This document shows, in pieces, positions 1-8,829 of a stretch of DNA of 64,000 nt. The stretch is from contig CAYJQC010000022.1 in the NCBI GenBank assembly GCA_964372215.1, positions 1 through 64,000 on the forward strand. The letters run 5' to 3'. Source of the stretch: DAIMFL01 sp964372215 (GTDB lineage: Bacteria; Pseudomonadota; Alphaproteobacteria; Dongiales; Dongiaceae). The notes under the pieces are model-generated. The model worked only from the letters and a program-made list of their open reading frames with translations, did not search any database and was not told where the DNA came from. Within the stretch, counting starts at the first letter, position 1; the number at the start of each line of letters is the position of its first letter. A program made the position numbers and the translations under genes.

Positions 1-149
1 GCACCATCCTGGCACATGGCGATGCCGTAGGGTGGGGGCCGTCCACCCCATCAAGGTGTTGGGGGATAACCTTGATCGACCGCAGACCGTCTGTCTGGAC
101 GCGATTGAGGCGCCCTTTCTTCGATCCGTGCTGAAGGAGTTGGGTTAGA
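1..149 (+). pseudogene. possible C-terminal gene fragment, frame-disrupted
   Basis: Reading frame 3 at the left edge gives a protein-like start (ILAHGDAVG), while frame 2 gives a protein-like end (HPIKVLGDNLDRP, then DAIEAPFLRSVLKELG) closing on TAG at 147-149. The switch falls near a G-rich run at about 31-40. This could be the tail of one gene carrying a frameshift, or a sequencing error near a contig end. AHGD-type motifs occur in several hydrolases, but I do not recognise the family. The 176 bases after the stop hold nothing I can name. Confidence 0.25.
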
Positions 150-325
150 AAGCCCCAAGTTGTAAGGGCTCGCGGGTGTCCGCTGGATTAAGCTTTGTCA
201 ATTGATTTCTGGGCGCTCGAATTCGTGCGTGTCGTGGCCCGTGCCGCAGTTCAAGGAAGTCGGCGCCGCGATTCACGACCGAATTGGAGCATGCCGCCGC
301 GAAAGAACGGTGAGCCCGTGCGTCC

Positions 326-1192
326 TCAATCCAGCAGCGCGTCGGCGCGGCGCTGGTCCGCCGACCGGTTGACCGCGGCGGCGCGGCCATAGACTTCCTC
401 GTTGCGGTGGGCGCGGCCGACCACGCCGGGCAGCGCGGCGTAGCTCAGGATCGCCACGTAGCGGTCGCGCGCGCCGCGGGTCGGCGTCACCCGGTGCAGC
501 GCATTGCGACCGCGGAACAGCGCGAGGTCGCCCGGGCGATAGGCCAGCACGCGCACCCGGCTGCGCTCGCCATCCAGCACCCGCCGGACCGCGTCGTAGC
601 ATTCGTCGCGGGGCGAGCGCAGATCCGGCACGAACTCGAGCGCGCCGCCCATCATGGGCATCTGCAGGGCCAGGGTGACCGACACGTCGTTGGTGTCGAA
701 ATGCCAGGCGAAGCTGTCGCCGTCGCGCGACACGTTGATGGTGAGGGCCGCCAAGGGATCGGCATAGCGGTGCAGGCTGGACCGGCCGCAGGCCTGGGCG
801 ACGAAGCGGGTCAGCGGGTCCCACTCGTAGAGCCGGCGCAGCCGGGCCTCGGCCGGGATGCGGTCATAGGTCACCATGGTGTTGGAGCGCGCCTGGAAGC
901 GCCGGCGCGGATGGTCGTGCGGCAGCGTCGGCTCGTCCGGCGTGAAGTAGGGATTGGAGCGCTGCGCCGCCTTGAAGCCCTGGGGTGCCGCGGCGGCAGC
1001 CTCGGCGCGTGTCTGCGCAATCCCAGCCGGGGTCAGGAAACCGTGGAGCACCGCCGATCCGGTGTCGCCGAGCTCGGCGAAGGCCCGGTCGCAGAGGTCG
1101 CGATAGGCCTCGGATTGCGGCCGGTCGAGCGGGTAGCGGTCGAGGTCGATGAGATCGGCAACTGCGCTCTCCAGCGTTTCTGCCCGCGCCAT
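326..1192 (-). CDS. Fe(II)/2-oxoglutarate-dependent dioxygenase (HalD/BesD-like hydroxylase branch)
   Basis: A 288-residue cytosolic protein of the phytanoyl-CoA/2OG oxygenase fold. The iron site is visible as WHFDTND (His164, Asp166) with the distal His in ALHRVTP (His233) and a following Arg that should bind 2-oxoglutarate. Related proteins in the HalD/BesD group hydroxylate or halogenate free amino acids. Halogenases replace the Asp of HxD with Gly or Ala; here Asp is kept, so hydroxylation is expected. Translation could extend further upstream, but the ATG at 1192 leaves a clean 130-bp divergent spacer to the LysR gene and removes a low-quality extension that would cover it. Regulation by the divergent LysR protein is likely. 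The substrate is unknown. Confidence 0.8.
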   Translation of the reverse strand: MARAETLESAVADLIDLDRYPLDRPQSEAYRDLCDRAFAELGDTGSAVLHGFLTPAGIAQTRAEAAAAAPQGFKAAQRSNPYFTPDEPTLPHDHPRRRFQARSNTMVTYDRIPAEARLRRLYEWDPLTRFVAQACGRSSLHRYADPLAALTINVSRDGDSFAWHFDTNDVSVTLALQMPMMGGALEFVPDLRSPRDECYDAVRRVLDGERSRVRVLAYRPGDLALFRGRNALHRVTPTRGARDRYVAILSYAALPGVVGRAHRNEEVYGRAAAVNRSADQRRADALLD

Positions 1193-1277
1193 GTCTACCC
1201 TCCGATACCCGGCTCCTGGCCGCTCGCACATCTCTCCCGATCCCAGTCTCGCGCAAGGAGATGGATCGGATAAGGGA

Positions 1278-1319
1278 ATTTGTTCTATCGTATCCATCGA
1301 GAAACCTGATGGAACAAAT
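1278..1319. promoter_or_regulatory. nested inverted repeats, likely LysR operator
   Basis: Two inverted repeats lie just upstream of the LysR start. The outer one is ATTTGTTC (1278-1285) with GAACAAAT (1312-1319), a perfect 8-bp match. The inner one is TCCATC (1293-1298) with GATGGA (1308-1313), which contains a T-N11-A LysR-type box. The site sits in the divergent spacer, so it could serve autoregulation and control of the dioxygenase. Confidence 0.5.
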
Positions 1320-1322
1320 GGC

Positions 1323-2195
1323 ATGAACATCGCCCATCTCCGGGCCTTCCTCGAGGTCGCGCGGCGCGGCAGCTTCACCGCGGCGGCGGCCGGTCTGAAC
1401 GTCACCCAGTCGACCGTGACGGCACGCATCCGCACCCTCGAGGACCAGCTCGGCACCGCGCTGTTCCTGCGCTCGAAGGCCGGCGCGGCGCCGACCGCGG
1501 CCGGCGGCCGGCTGCTGCGCCACGCCGAGGCGGCGGTCCGGGCCTGGGAGCAGGGCCGCCAGGAAGCGCAGCTGCCCGAGGCCATCCGCGGCAGTCTGAG
1601 TCTGACCGCCCACTGGGCGATGTGGGAGGGGCTGCTGATCCCATGGATCGGCTGGATGCGGGCCAGCCGGCCCGACGTCGCGCTGCGGCTCGACCACGGC
1701 TATTCCGAGGCGACCTCGGCGCAGATCCTGCACGGTCTGGTGGATATCGGCGTGATGTACCAGCCGCGCCACTTCGAGACCCTCAGGGTGCGCGAGCTGT
1801 TCGTCGAGCGGCTGCTGCTGGTGGCGACCGAGCCGCGCGCAATCGCCGATGCCTGGTGGGACGGCTATGTCCATGTCGACTGGGGCGAGGCGTTCGCCGC
1901 CGAGCATGCCGCGGCGTTTCCCGACCTGCCGTCGGCGCCGGTCAATGCGCAGACCGGCGACATCGCCATCAAGCAGATCCGCGCCGCCGGCGGCTGCGCC
2001 TTCCTGCCGGAACGGCTGGTGAAGGGCGAGATGGCGGGCGGCCAGCTCCATCGCGTCGCCGGCGCGCCGGTTTTCCGGCGACCGGTCTATGCCGTGAGCA
2101 GGCGGGAACCGGCCCTGCCGGCGCTGATCGAGCACGCACTCGGCGGACTACGGCGATTCCTGCCGGCGGCCGGCGGCGGCGCAGGGCGGACGTGA
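1323..2195 (+). CDS. LysR family transcriptional regulator
   Basis: A 290-residue regulator. The N-terminal winged helix-turn-helix is clear (MNIAHLRAFLEVARRGSF, then TAAAAGLNVTQSTVTARI, residues about 1-60), followed by a periplasmic-binding-type effector domain (about 90-285). Length is normal for the family. The ATG at 1323 is chosen because the helix-turn-helix begins at once and the longer upstream reading has no LysR character. It is divergent from the 2OG dioxygenase and has an inverted repeat immediately upstream, so it most likely controls that gene and itself. The effector is unknown. Confidence 0.88.
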   Translation: MNIAHLRAFLEVARRGSFTAAAAGLNVTQSTVTARIRTLEDQLGTALFLRSKAGAAPTAAGGRLLRHAEAAVRAWEQGRQEAQLPEAIRGSLSLTAHWAMWEGLLIPWIGWMRASRPDVALRLDHGYSEATSAQILHGLVDIGVMYQPRHFETLRVRELFVERLLLVATEPRAIADAWWDGYVHVDWGEAFAAEHAAAFPDLPSAPVNAQTGDIAIKQIRAAGGCAFLPERLVKGEMAGGQLHRVAGAPVFRRPVYAVSRREPALPALIEHALGGLRRFLPAAGGGAGRT

Positions 2196-2208
2196 TGCTT
2201 CGCGCCGC

Positions 2209-2781
2209 TCAGGAGGGCGGCGCCTCCGCCGCGATGGTGGCGGTGGGGCGGTCGGTATCCTGCCAGCCCTCGACGCCGTCGGGGTACCAGTGGACCCGGG
2301 TGTAGCCGTAGAGGATCGCCCGCCGGGCGGCGTTCCAGCTCGCCCAGCAGTTCGGATGGCAGAACACAACGACCGCCCGGTCCCGGTCGCCGTCGGTCAG
2401 CGCGGCGAGGCGCGCGCGGTACCAGTCGTCACGGGCGGCGTCGATTTCGCCGGTGCCGACATCCGGCAGCCAGACGCTGTCGGGAATGCTGCGATGAGGC
2501 GGCGGCAGCCACACCGTTTCGGCCGGCAGGTCGTCGGGCTGGTGCGGCGACGGCGCGACGTCGACCAGCACCGCCGCGCCGTCCTCGACCAGCCGCGCCA
2601 GATCTTCGACGCCGATCACGCTGCCGCCGGCGATGCTGGCCGGTACCGGCCCGCGCATCGCGCCGGTCCAGAAACCCGCCGGCTCGGGGGCGTGGACCGG
2701 CTCCTGCGCGTGGCCGCGCGGAACCAGCGCACACCACGCCACCGCAAGCGCCATGGCCAAGACCGTCGCGATGCGCTTCAT
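2209..2781 (-). CDS. PQQ-dependent catabolism-associated CXXCW motif protein
   Basis: A 190-residue exported protein with a signal peptide (about residues 1-25, ending near GHAQ) and a rhodanese-like body. The family mark is FCHPNCWASWNAARRA near residue 140, the Cys-x3-Cys-Trp motif of TIGR03865-type proteins found beside PQQ quinoprotein dehydrogenases. The exact job is unknown; it is presumed to work in the periplasm with quinoprotein electron-relay partners. It is last in a minus-strand group with the SoxYZ-like carrier (46 bp upstream) and the metallo-hydrolase. No quinoprotein dehydrogenase is encoded in the window. It ends 14 bp from the convergent LysR gene. Confidence 0.85.
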   Translation of the reverse strand: MKRIATVLAMALAVAWCALVPRGHAQEPVHAPEPAGFWTGAMRGPVPASIAGGSVIGVEDLARLVEDGAAVLVDVAPSPHQPDDLPAETVWLPPPHRSIPDSVWLPDVGTGEIDAARDDWYRARLAALTDGDRDRAVVVFCHPNCWASWNAARRAILYGYTRVHWYPDGVEGWQDTDRPTATIAAEAPPS

Positions 2782-2827
2782 CGCGGTTCGTTCCGCAAGT
2801 TCGCAGTCCCGGCGCCGGCTGCCGCGC

Positions 2828-3643
2828 TCAGCTGCCTTGCGCCGGGATGTCGAAGCTCTCCTCGAACACCGTGTCGACGCTGTCGCGCACCATCACCTTC
2901 AGGGTGCCGCGCGCCGCCGGCAGGAAGCGGAAGCCGAGCACCGGATCGGTCGATAGCGAGATGTCGCCGTCGAGATGCAGCACCAGCACTCCGTCATAGG
3001 TGACGTCGATCGACTGGATGTAGCGCGGCGGCGTGTACATCCGGGAGAGCTGGTCCATCTGCATGCCGTTGAAATTAGGATGGCGGATCATGAGCTGGGC
3101 CTCGACCGGCTGGCCGAAAGCGATCTCGCCGGGCAGGCGCAGCTTCATGCGGCCGATCTCGGCGAGCGCGGCTTCCGCATCGGCGCCGACCGGCGCCGAG
3201 CAGCCGCCCGCGGCCTTCACGAACTTCGCGGTCTCGTGCAGCACGCCATCGGCGGTCTCGGCGACGGCGTGGATCAGGGTGTACTGGTCGACTCGCACCC
3301 GCAGCTTGAACTCGCTGGGATCGCCGGCCGGGCCGAAACTCACATGGGCGGCGAGCGGCCCCGGGTTGTCGTCGACGATGACATGGAGCCCGACCACATC
3401 GGCATCGCTGGCGAGCGTGACGGTGAGCGGCACCAGCGCCGCATCGAGCGCGCGCACCGGCGCGTCGAGCGATACCACGCCGGCGCCGTCCTGGGCCGGC
3501 CGGCCGTCGAAGAAGCTGTCGCGCAGCTCCTGCCAGCGGGCGACGCGCTCGGCATCGTCCTCGGCCGCCAGCACGGCGGGCGCGGCGAGGCCGGCGGCGG
3601 TCAGGATGCCGGCGGCGGCAAGCCCCAGGAACAGCGCTTTCAT
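2828..3643 (-). CDS. quinoprotein dehydrogenase-associated SoxYZ-like carrier protein
   Basis: A 271-residue exported protein: signal peptide about 1-27, a SoxY-like immunoglobulin-fold half containing the carrier-type Cys motif AAGGCSAP (about residue 145), and a SoxZ-like C-terminal half. In thiosulfate oxidation SoxY carries sulfur on a Cys in a GGCGG tail; in this fused family the Cys lies in the interior, between the two halves. Members sit beside PQQ alcohol dehydrogenases and are thought to be part of a quinoprotein relay in the periplasm. The neighbours on both sides belong to the same set, which supports the call. The dehydrogenase partner is not in this window. Confidence 0.85.
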   Translation of the reverse strand: MKALFLGLAAAGILTAAGLAAPAVLAAEDDAERVARWQELRDSFFDGRPAQDGAGVVSLDAPVRALDAALVPLTVTLASDADVVGLHVIVDDNPGPLAAHVSFGPAGDPSEFKLRVRVDQYTLIHAVAETADGVLHETAKFVKAAGGCSAPVGADAEAALAEIGRMKLRLPGEIAFGQPVEAQLMIRHPNFNGMQMDQLSRMYTPPRYIQSIDVTYDGVLVLHLDGDISLSTDPVLGFRFLPAARGTLKVMVRDSVDTVFEESFDIPAQGS

Positions 3644-3683
3644 GTGGTTTCCTCCTGCCGGATGGGCCCGCGCCCTGCGGCCG

Positions 3684-4667
3684 TCATTCCCATTCCAGCT
3701 CCTTGTACGCCTTGGTCACATTGCGGCCGTTGTAGTCGTCGAACAAGACCCAGTGGCCGCGCTCGGACATGGCCACGGTCTCGACCGCCTGCTCGATCCC
3801 GATGTTATCCGCCACCGCCGCCCGTGTCTCCTGCAGCAGCGCCGTCAGGTAGCGCTCGATCCCGCTGGCGCCCTGCGGCCAGGGCACGCTCGCCGGCCCG
3901 TGGCCCGGAACCGCGCGCGACGCGGCCACCGACTTGAGCTCGGCGAGCACCGCCAGCCAGCCCTTGAGGCTGCCGTCGAGGGACGGCGCGCGCTCGACGA
4001 ACAGCAGGTCGCCGGTGAACAGCGTGCCGGTCGTCCGGTCGAGCACGCTGAGGTCGTTGTCGGTATGGGCAGTGCCGTGGGCGGTGAGGGCCAGCACCCG
4101 GCCGCCGAGGTCGATCTCCGCGCCGTCGGCCACGGTCAAGGTCGGCATCACCGGCGGTCCGGCCGCGCCGGGACCGAGTATCTCTTCCAGCCGTTCCCGG
4201 TAGTAGTCGCCGCGCTGGGCCAGGGCGGCCGGCAGCCTCGCGTGGCCGACGAACGCAGGCTCGTCCGGCAGGAAGGCGCCGGCGCCGAAGATGTGGTCGG
4301 GATGGACATGGCTCATCACGACGTAGCGGATCGGCAGATCGGTCGCCGCCCGGATCGCGGCGCGCAAGGCCTCGCCATCGGCCAGGCTGCCGCCGGGATC
4401 GCTGACCAGCACCGCGTCGCGGCCGATCACGAAGCCGGCATTGGCAATGGCGTCGCGATTCTCCGGCGTCGCCTCGGCATGGACGCCGCGGCGGACATGG
4501 ATGCCGGGCGCCACCTGCTCGGTGGCGAGCGGTCCGGGCGGCGTCGCCGCGCGCAGCGCGCCGGGCAGGCAGCACAGGCAGAACCCGGCGATCAGCAGCT
4601 CGCGCCGGCTCGGTCCTGCCGCCGCCGCTCGCCCTCGCTCGCCCTGCGTGAAGCCGCCGTCCGCCAT
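3684..4667 (-). CDS. quinoprotein relay system zinc metallo-hydrolase
   Basis: A 327-residue metallo-beta-lactamase-fold hydrolase with a Tat-type signal (SRRELLIAGFCLCC). Zinc ligands are visible: HVHPDH, the His of AHGTAHTDND, the Asp of FTGDLLF and a C-terminal GHG. Proteins of this kind form part of the quinoprotein relay gene set with the CXXCW and SoxYZ-like proteins just downstream. The ATG at 4667 has a GAGG ribosome site 7 bases upstream (gcgaggctggca); an ATG at 4727 would add 20 residues without export-signal character. The spacer to the upstream deacetylase is 84 bp. The substrate is unknown. Confidence 0.82.
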   Translation of the reverse strand: MADGGFTQGERGRAAAAGPSRRELLIAGFCLCCLPGALRAATPPGPLATEQVAPGIHVRRGVHAEATPENRDAIANAGFVIGRDAVLVSDPGGSLADGEALRAAIRAATDLPIRYVVMSHVHPDHIFGAGAFLPDEPAFVGHARLPAALAQRGDYYRERLEEILGPGAAGPPVMPTLTVADGAEIDLGGRVLALTAHGTAHTDNDLSVLDRTTGTLFTGDLLFVERAPSLDGSLKGWLAVLAELKSVAASRAVPGHGPASVPWPQGASGIERYLTALLQETRAAVADNIGIEQAVETVAMSERGHWVLFDDYNGRNVTKAYKELEWE

Positions 4668-4751
4668 TGCCAGCCTCGCGCCGTGGGCGCCCATTGGAGC
4701 AGCCACGGGCCCGGTGGCGCAACTCACGAAGAGTTCAGCGCGGCGCCCGCG

Positions 4752-5678
4752 CTACTCCGCCGCTCTTGGCGACTGCCGCTTCAGCTCGGGAATTGGGCTG
4801 TCGGCGTAGGGCAGGGCCTCGATCCGTGGCGTCCAGCGGCCATCGGCAATGCAGGCGCGGACGTGATCGTTGATCGCCTCCAGCGGCGCGAACCACACCT
4901 TGCCGCGGGCCATCATCTCGCCGATCAGCCTGGCCATCGCCATGGCGCGCGGCAGCCGACCGGAGATGAACGGGTGCCACACCGCGATCCACATGCCGCC
5001 ATGCTCCCAGGCCGCGTCGAACTCGGCGCGGAACACCTCGAAGGCGCGCTGCGGCGCGGAAATCTGGTTGGTGGTGCCGGGGAAGTCGAAGCTGTGCATG
5101 TAGTGCGGCCAGTCGTCCATCGCCATGGCGACCGGCAGCTCGAGCACCCGGTCGCGGCCGTTCGACAGCATGTAGGGTACGTCGTCGGCCATCAGCGAGG
5201 AATCGTAGGCGATGCCCTGCTCGACCAGGATATCGAGGGTGTTCTTGGAGAAGGCGAAGGACGGGGCGCGATAGCCGCGCGGCGGCTCGCCCGTCGCCTT
5301 CACCAGGGCCGCGGTCGCCCGCTCGGTCCAGTAGCGCTCGTCCTCGCGCGACAGCGTGTAGGGATCCTCGTGCAGGTAGCCGTGATGGCCGATCTCGTGG
5401 CCGTCCTTCAGGATCGCCTCGATGGTCGCCGGGTAGCGCTCGCAGCACCAGCCGGGGACGAAGAAGCTCTGCTTGATCCCGTAGTGGCGGAAGATCTCGA
5501 GGATGCGCGGCACGCCGACGGTCGGGCCGTAGCGCAGCTCGCTCAGGCCGGCGACGCGGTTGTCCGCCTTGTCCGGCATGGCGATGTGCATCAGGCTCTC
5601 GCCGTCCATGTCGAAGGAAAAGCAGACGGCGCAGCGTGCGCCGCCGGGCCATGGCACCGGATTGCCGATCAGCTTCAT
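4752..5678 (-). CDS. polysaccharide deacetylase family protein (NodB-type, PuuE-like)
   Basis: A 308-residue cytosolic protein of carbohydrate esterase family 4. The metal site is FSFDMDGES (Asp-x-Asp) with GHEIGHHGYLH supplying the His pair, and PRGYRAPSF is the conserved Arg motif. It has no signal peptide, which fits the PuuE/allantoinase-like branch better than cell-wall deacetylases. It lies 17 bp downstream of a periplasmic binding protein gene on the same strand, suggesting the two act on an imported amide compound. The substrate cannot be read from sequence. Confidence 0.8.
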   Translation of the reverse strand: MKLIGNPVPWPGGARCAVCFSFDMDGESLMHIAMPDKADNRVAGLSELRYGPTVGVPRILEIFRHYGIKQSFFVPGWCCERYPATIEAILKDGHEIGHHGYLHEDPYTLSREDERYWTERATAALVKATGEPPRGYRAPSFAFSKNTLDILVEQGIAYDSSLMADDVPYMLSNGRDRVLELPVAMAMDDWPHYMHSFDFPGTTNQISAPQRAFEVFRAEFDAAWEHGGMWIAVWHPFISGRLPRAMAMARLIGEMMARGKVWFAPLEAINDHVRACIADGRWTPRIEALPYADSPIPELKRQSPRAAE

Positions 5679-5695
5679 GGGTCGCCTCCTCTGGC

Positions 5696-6814
5696 TCAGC
5701 CGCCGGCCTTCACTTCCTCGAACGCGGCGATGTAGCGCTCGCGCACGTCGTTATCCATCTCGGCGAAGAAGATGCCCTGGCTGAACAGCGCGTCGGGCGA
5801 CATGATTCCGAGCTCGGTCAGCTTTTCCGGCGACACCTCCTGGAAGGTGCGCTGGTTCGAGTGGCCGTAGCCGAAGTTCTCGATCAGCCAGGCGCCGACG
5901 CGGGTCTCCAGCATGGCGTTGACGAGATCGTAGGCGGCGTCGACGTCGCCCGGCCCGTTCTTGCATTTCACCAGCCCGCAGAACCAGGTGAAGATGCCTT
6001 CCCTGGGATTCATGTACTCGACCGGCACGCCCTGCTGCTTCAGCCGCACCACGGCGTCGTTCCAGCAATAGGCGGCGACCAGCTCGCCAGAGGCGATGCC
6101 TTGCTCGACCGTGCTCTGGTCGGTCCACCAGAAGCGCAGCAGCTCGCGCTGCTTGCTCAGCAGGTCCCTCGCTGTCGCCAGCTCGGCATCGGTCATGTGG
6201 AACGGGTCGGCGGCGCCGGCCACCAGCGCAGCGACCAGCACGGCGCCGTCGACCGAATCGTACTGGGAGAGGCGGCCCTTGTACTTCTCGTCCCACAGGA
6301 TCTTCCAGGTGTGGTTGCCGCCGTACTCGGGCGCGATGTCGGTACGATAGACCACCGAGGCGTTGCCCCATTCCCAGGGGACGTACCAGACGCCGGCATC
6401 GGTCACCACGCCGTCGCTGTTCCGGAGCTGCGGCCAGATGTTCTCCCACTCTGGAATGCGGCTCACGTCGAAAGGTTCGATCAGCCCGGCGTCGCGCCAA
6501 CGGCCGAGCGTGACCTTGCAAGGATGGGCGAGATCGGGATTGAAGCCGGCGCGCACCTTGGTCAGCGCCTCCTCGTCTTCGCCGAATACCGGCATCTGCG
6601 GCGAGCTGCCGTGCTTTTCGATATAGCCGGGGTGGAACTCGGGGATGTCGTATCCGCTCCAGGTGAAGTAGGTGAGCTCGTCACCGGCCTTGGCGCCACG
6701 CGGCATCAGCGGCGCGGTAATCGCTGCGAGGCCGGCGAGGCCAAGCGCCTTGTTGATCTCGCGGCGCGATGCCTTGCCCTGGGCGATGCGGTCGAAAAGC
6801 TTGAGCCGTTGCAT
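5696..6814 (-). CDS. ABC transporter substrate-binding protein, spermidine/putrescine type
   Basis: A 372-residue periplasmic binding protein with a twin-arginine signal (SRREINKALGLAGL, residues about 17-30). The mature part begins ELTYFTWSGYDIPEF and matches PotD/PotF-like solute-binding proteins, which bind polyamines or related cations. No permease or ATPase gene is adjacent, so the transporter is either encoded elsewhere or the protein is an orphan. It is the first gene of the pair with the deacetylase. The 218-bp region upstream (6815-7032) shows no clear operator. Confidence 0.82.
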   Translation of the reverse strand: MQRLKLFDRIAQGKASRREINKALGLAGLAAITAPLMPRGAKAGDELTYFTWSGYDIPEFHPGYIEKHGSSPQMPVFGEDEEALTKVRAGFNPDLAHPCKVTLGRWRDAGLIEPFDVSRIPEWENIWPQLRNSDGVVTDAGVWYVPWEWGNASVVYRTDIAPEYGGNHTWKILWDEKYKGRLSQYDSVDGAVLVAALVAGAADPFHMTDAELATARDLLSKQRELLRFWWTDQSTVEQGIASGELVAAYCWNDAVVRLKQQGVPVEYMNPREGIFTWFCGLVKCKNGPGDVDAAYDLVNAMLETRVGAWLIENFGYGHSNQRTFQEVSPEKLTELGIMSPDALFSQGIFFAEMDNDVRERYIAAFEEVKAGG

Positions 6815-7032
6815 GATTCCCCCCTATCAAGTCGCGAGGGCATCGGCGCCAATCCATGGTCCACGCACTCGGAAATCCGGCGTCGCACCCCCCGAAGCGC
6901 TACCAGACTAGCCGCGTTCGGCGGGCCCGACAACCGACGCATGGTTGTTCCGTGCCTATGCGGTCAGTTCGTGCAGGACAGCTGTGGCCACGCTGTCCGC
7001 GATCTGCGGGAACGTTGGGTGAAGCCGGAAGG

Positions 7033-8598
7033 TCAGGCCGCCTGGCGGACCCTGAGGACGCGCTCCGGCGGAAAGCGGACAGTTACCGTGGTGCCGACGC
7101 CCGGCGTGCTCTCGAGCTCGAGGGTACCGTCATGCAGTTCCATGAGCTGCTTCGACAGCGGCAGTCCCAAGCCGGTTCCCTGGTACTTCCGGGCGATCCG
7201 CGAATCCACCTGGCCGAACCGCTCGAGCGCCACCGGGATGTCGTCGGCCTCGATGCCGATACCGGTATCGGCGACGGTCAGGACCACTGCGCCGTCGACC
7301 ACGGCGGCGTCCAGCAAGATGCTGCCACCGGAAGGCGTGAACTTGATGGCGTTGCACAGCAGATTGATCAGCACCTGCCGGACCCGCCGCCCGTCCGCGC
7401 GCAACATGGGGAACGCCTCGGGCAGGCTGTGCCGGACGACGACCCCGGCGGACTCGGTGTCGCCGTTCAGCAGTCCGGTCACCGACGCGAACAGCTCGTC
7501 GACGCTCAGCTCGGACTCGTCGAGGTCGAGACGGCTGGCGTTCATCTTCGAGAGGTCGAGGACATCGTTGACCAGCTGCAGGAGATGCCGCCCGGCACCA
7601 TGGATGTGGTCGAGGCACTCGCGCTGGCGTTCGTTCGGCATGCCGTAGATGCCGCTGCCGAGCGCTTCCGAGAATCCGATCACGGCGTTGAGCGGCGTGC
7701 GCAGTTCGTGGCTCATCGCCGCCAGGAACTGCGATTTTGCCTGGCTGCTGGTGGCAGCCGCCTCGAGGGCGAGCCTGAGGTCGGCGCCGGTGCGTTCGAG
7801 CTGCTCCTTGGTTGCTTCCAGCTCCGCCACCGTCGCACGCAGGCGCTCGGCCTCGCGCTCGGCCAGCGCGCTGAAGCGCTGATCGACGAGCGAGCCGATG
7901 AGCGCGGTCGCCAGGACGATGAGGGTCGTCAGCGCGATGCCGACTGCCAGCCACTCCGACGGCATCGCCAGTTGCGGCGTGGGCACGGTCGGATCGGGCA
8001 GGACGCGTACGGCCGCCATCGCCGTGAAGTGCAGTCCGCAAATGCCGGTGCTCAGCATGGCGGCGCCCTTGATGCGCGCCACCACGCCGCGATCGAACAG
8101 CACGATCCGCAGCGCCAGGATGCTGAACAGGATGCCGACCAGCAACGCGACGATCGCGTAGACCCGGTCGTAGCTCAGCGTCGCAGGCATGACGACCGCG
8201 GCCATGCCGACAAAATGCATGAAGAAGACGCCCAAGCCGATGACCACGCCGCCGAGGACCGCGGCGCGCAGGCGGTGGCGCGTCGGGCGCGCGCCGATGG
8301 CGAAGCCGAGGCCGGTGACCGCCATGGCGACGACCAGCGAGAGCACCGTCTGCAGCATCTCGTACGCGACCGGCAGATCGGGTCGGAATGCCAGCATCGC
8401 GACGAAGTGGGTCGCCCAGATGCCGCTGCCAGTGGCGGCGCCGACGGCCATGAGCCACAGCCATCTGCCACGGGTCGCCGCGACCGCGCGCATCTCCAGG
8501 CTGATCGCGGTATAGGACGCGAACAGGCAGATCAGCGCGGCGATCGCCACGAGGCGCAGATCATGGCTCTGGGTCAGGCAGTCATAGACTCGAAGCAT
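7033..8598 (-). CDS. MHYT-domain sensor histidine kinase
   Basis: A 521-residue membrane kinase. The N-terminal half has about seven membrane segments with three MHYT-like repeats (WATHFVAML, FMHFVGMAAV, LHFTAMAAV), a domain proposed to sense oxygen, CO or NO through bound metal. A short coiled coil (about 255-295) leads to HisKA with the phospho-acceptor His in SHELRTPLNAVIGF and an ATPase domain with DTGIGI and GTGLGLPLSK. It has no receiver. The ATG at 8598 (MLRVYDCLTQSHD) matches the usual MHYT start; an ATG 24 codons earlier is possible. No response regulator is adjacent, so the partner is unknown. Confidence 0.87.
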   Translation of the reverse strand: MLRVYDCLTQSHDLRLVAIAALICLFASYTAISLEMRAVAATRGRWLWLMAVGAATGSGIWATHFVAMLAFRPDLPVAYEMLQTVLSLVVAMAVTGLGFAIGARPTRHRLRAAVLGGVVIGLGVFFMHFVGMAAVVMPATLSYDRVYAIVALLVGILFSILALRIVLFDRGVVARIKGAAMLSTGICGLHFTAMAAVRVLPDPTVPTPQLAMPSEWLAVGIALTTLIVLATALIGSLVDQRFSALAEREAERLRATVAELEATKEQLERTGADLRLALEAAATSSQAKSQFLAAMSHELRTPLNAVIGFSEALGSGIYGMPNERQRECLDHIHGAGRHLLQLVNDVLDLSKMNASRLDLDESELSVDELFASVTGLLNGDTESAGVVVRHSLPEAFPMLRADGRRVRQVLINLLCNAIKFTPSGGSILLDAAVVDGAVVLTVADTGIGIEADDIPVALERFGQVDSRIARKYQGTGLGLPLSKQLMELHDGTLELESTPGVGTTVTVRFPPERVLRVRQAA

Positions 8599-8714
8599 CC
8601 GGAAATGATCGCGCCGAGTCGGTGAAGCACCGCTTAAAACGCTTGGTCTGTGGCGCGCTCCACTCTCCATCCACGGGCATGCAAGCGCGTGCGACCAAGG
8701 TCATGCGATCACCT

Positions 8715-8776
8715 ATAAAAACATAATATACGTGTGAAAATAGAGTCATTGACATTGCTGCCATGTGGAATAAATG
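8715..8776 (+). promoter_or_regulatory. promoter of cysH with upstream boxes
   Basis: TTGACA (8749-8754), 16 bases, then TAAATG (8771-8776) form a good -35/-10 pair in an AT-rich island. Upstream lie GTGTGAAA (8732-8739) and ATAAAAAC (8715-8722). The same words with the same spacing occur in front of the second cys unit, so they are probably binding sites for a shared activator. Confidence 0.6.
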
Positions 8777-8829
8777 TAGCGCTGTCGGCCGGGACCATCC
8801 GGTCGGCGGGACTGGTTCACCCCAACGGA

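Noticed and set aside
3033..5735. Very long open plus-strand frame (about 900 codons)
   Set aside because: It runs antisense to four well-supported genes, has Arg/Ala/Gly/His-biased composition and no domain; an effect of high GC.
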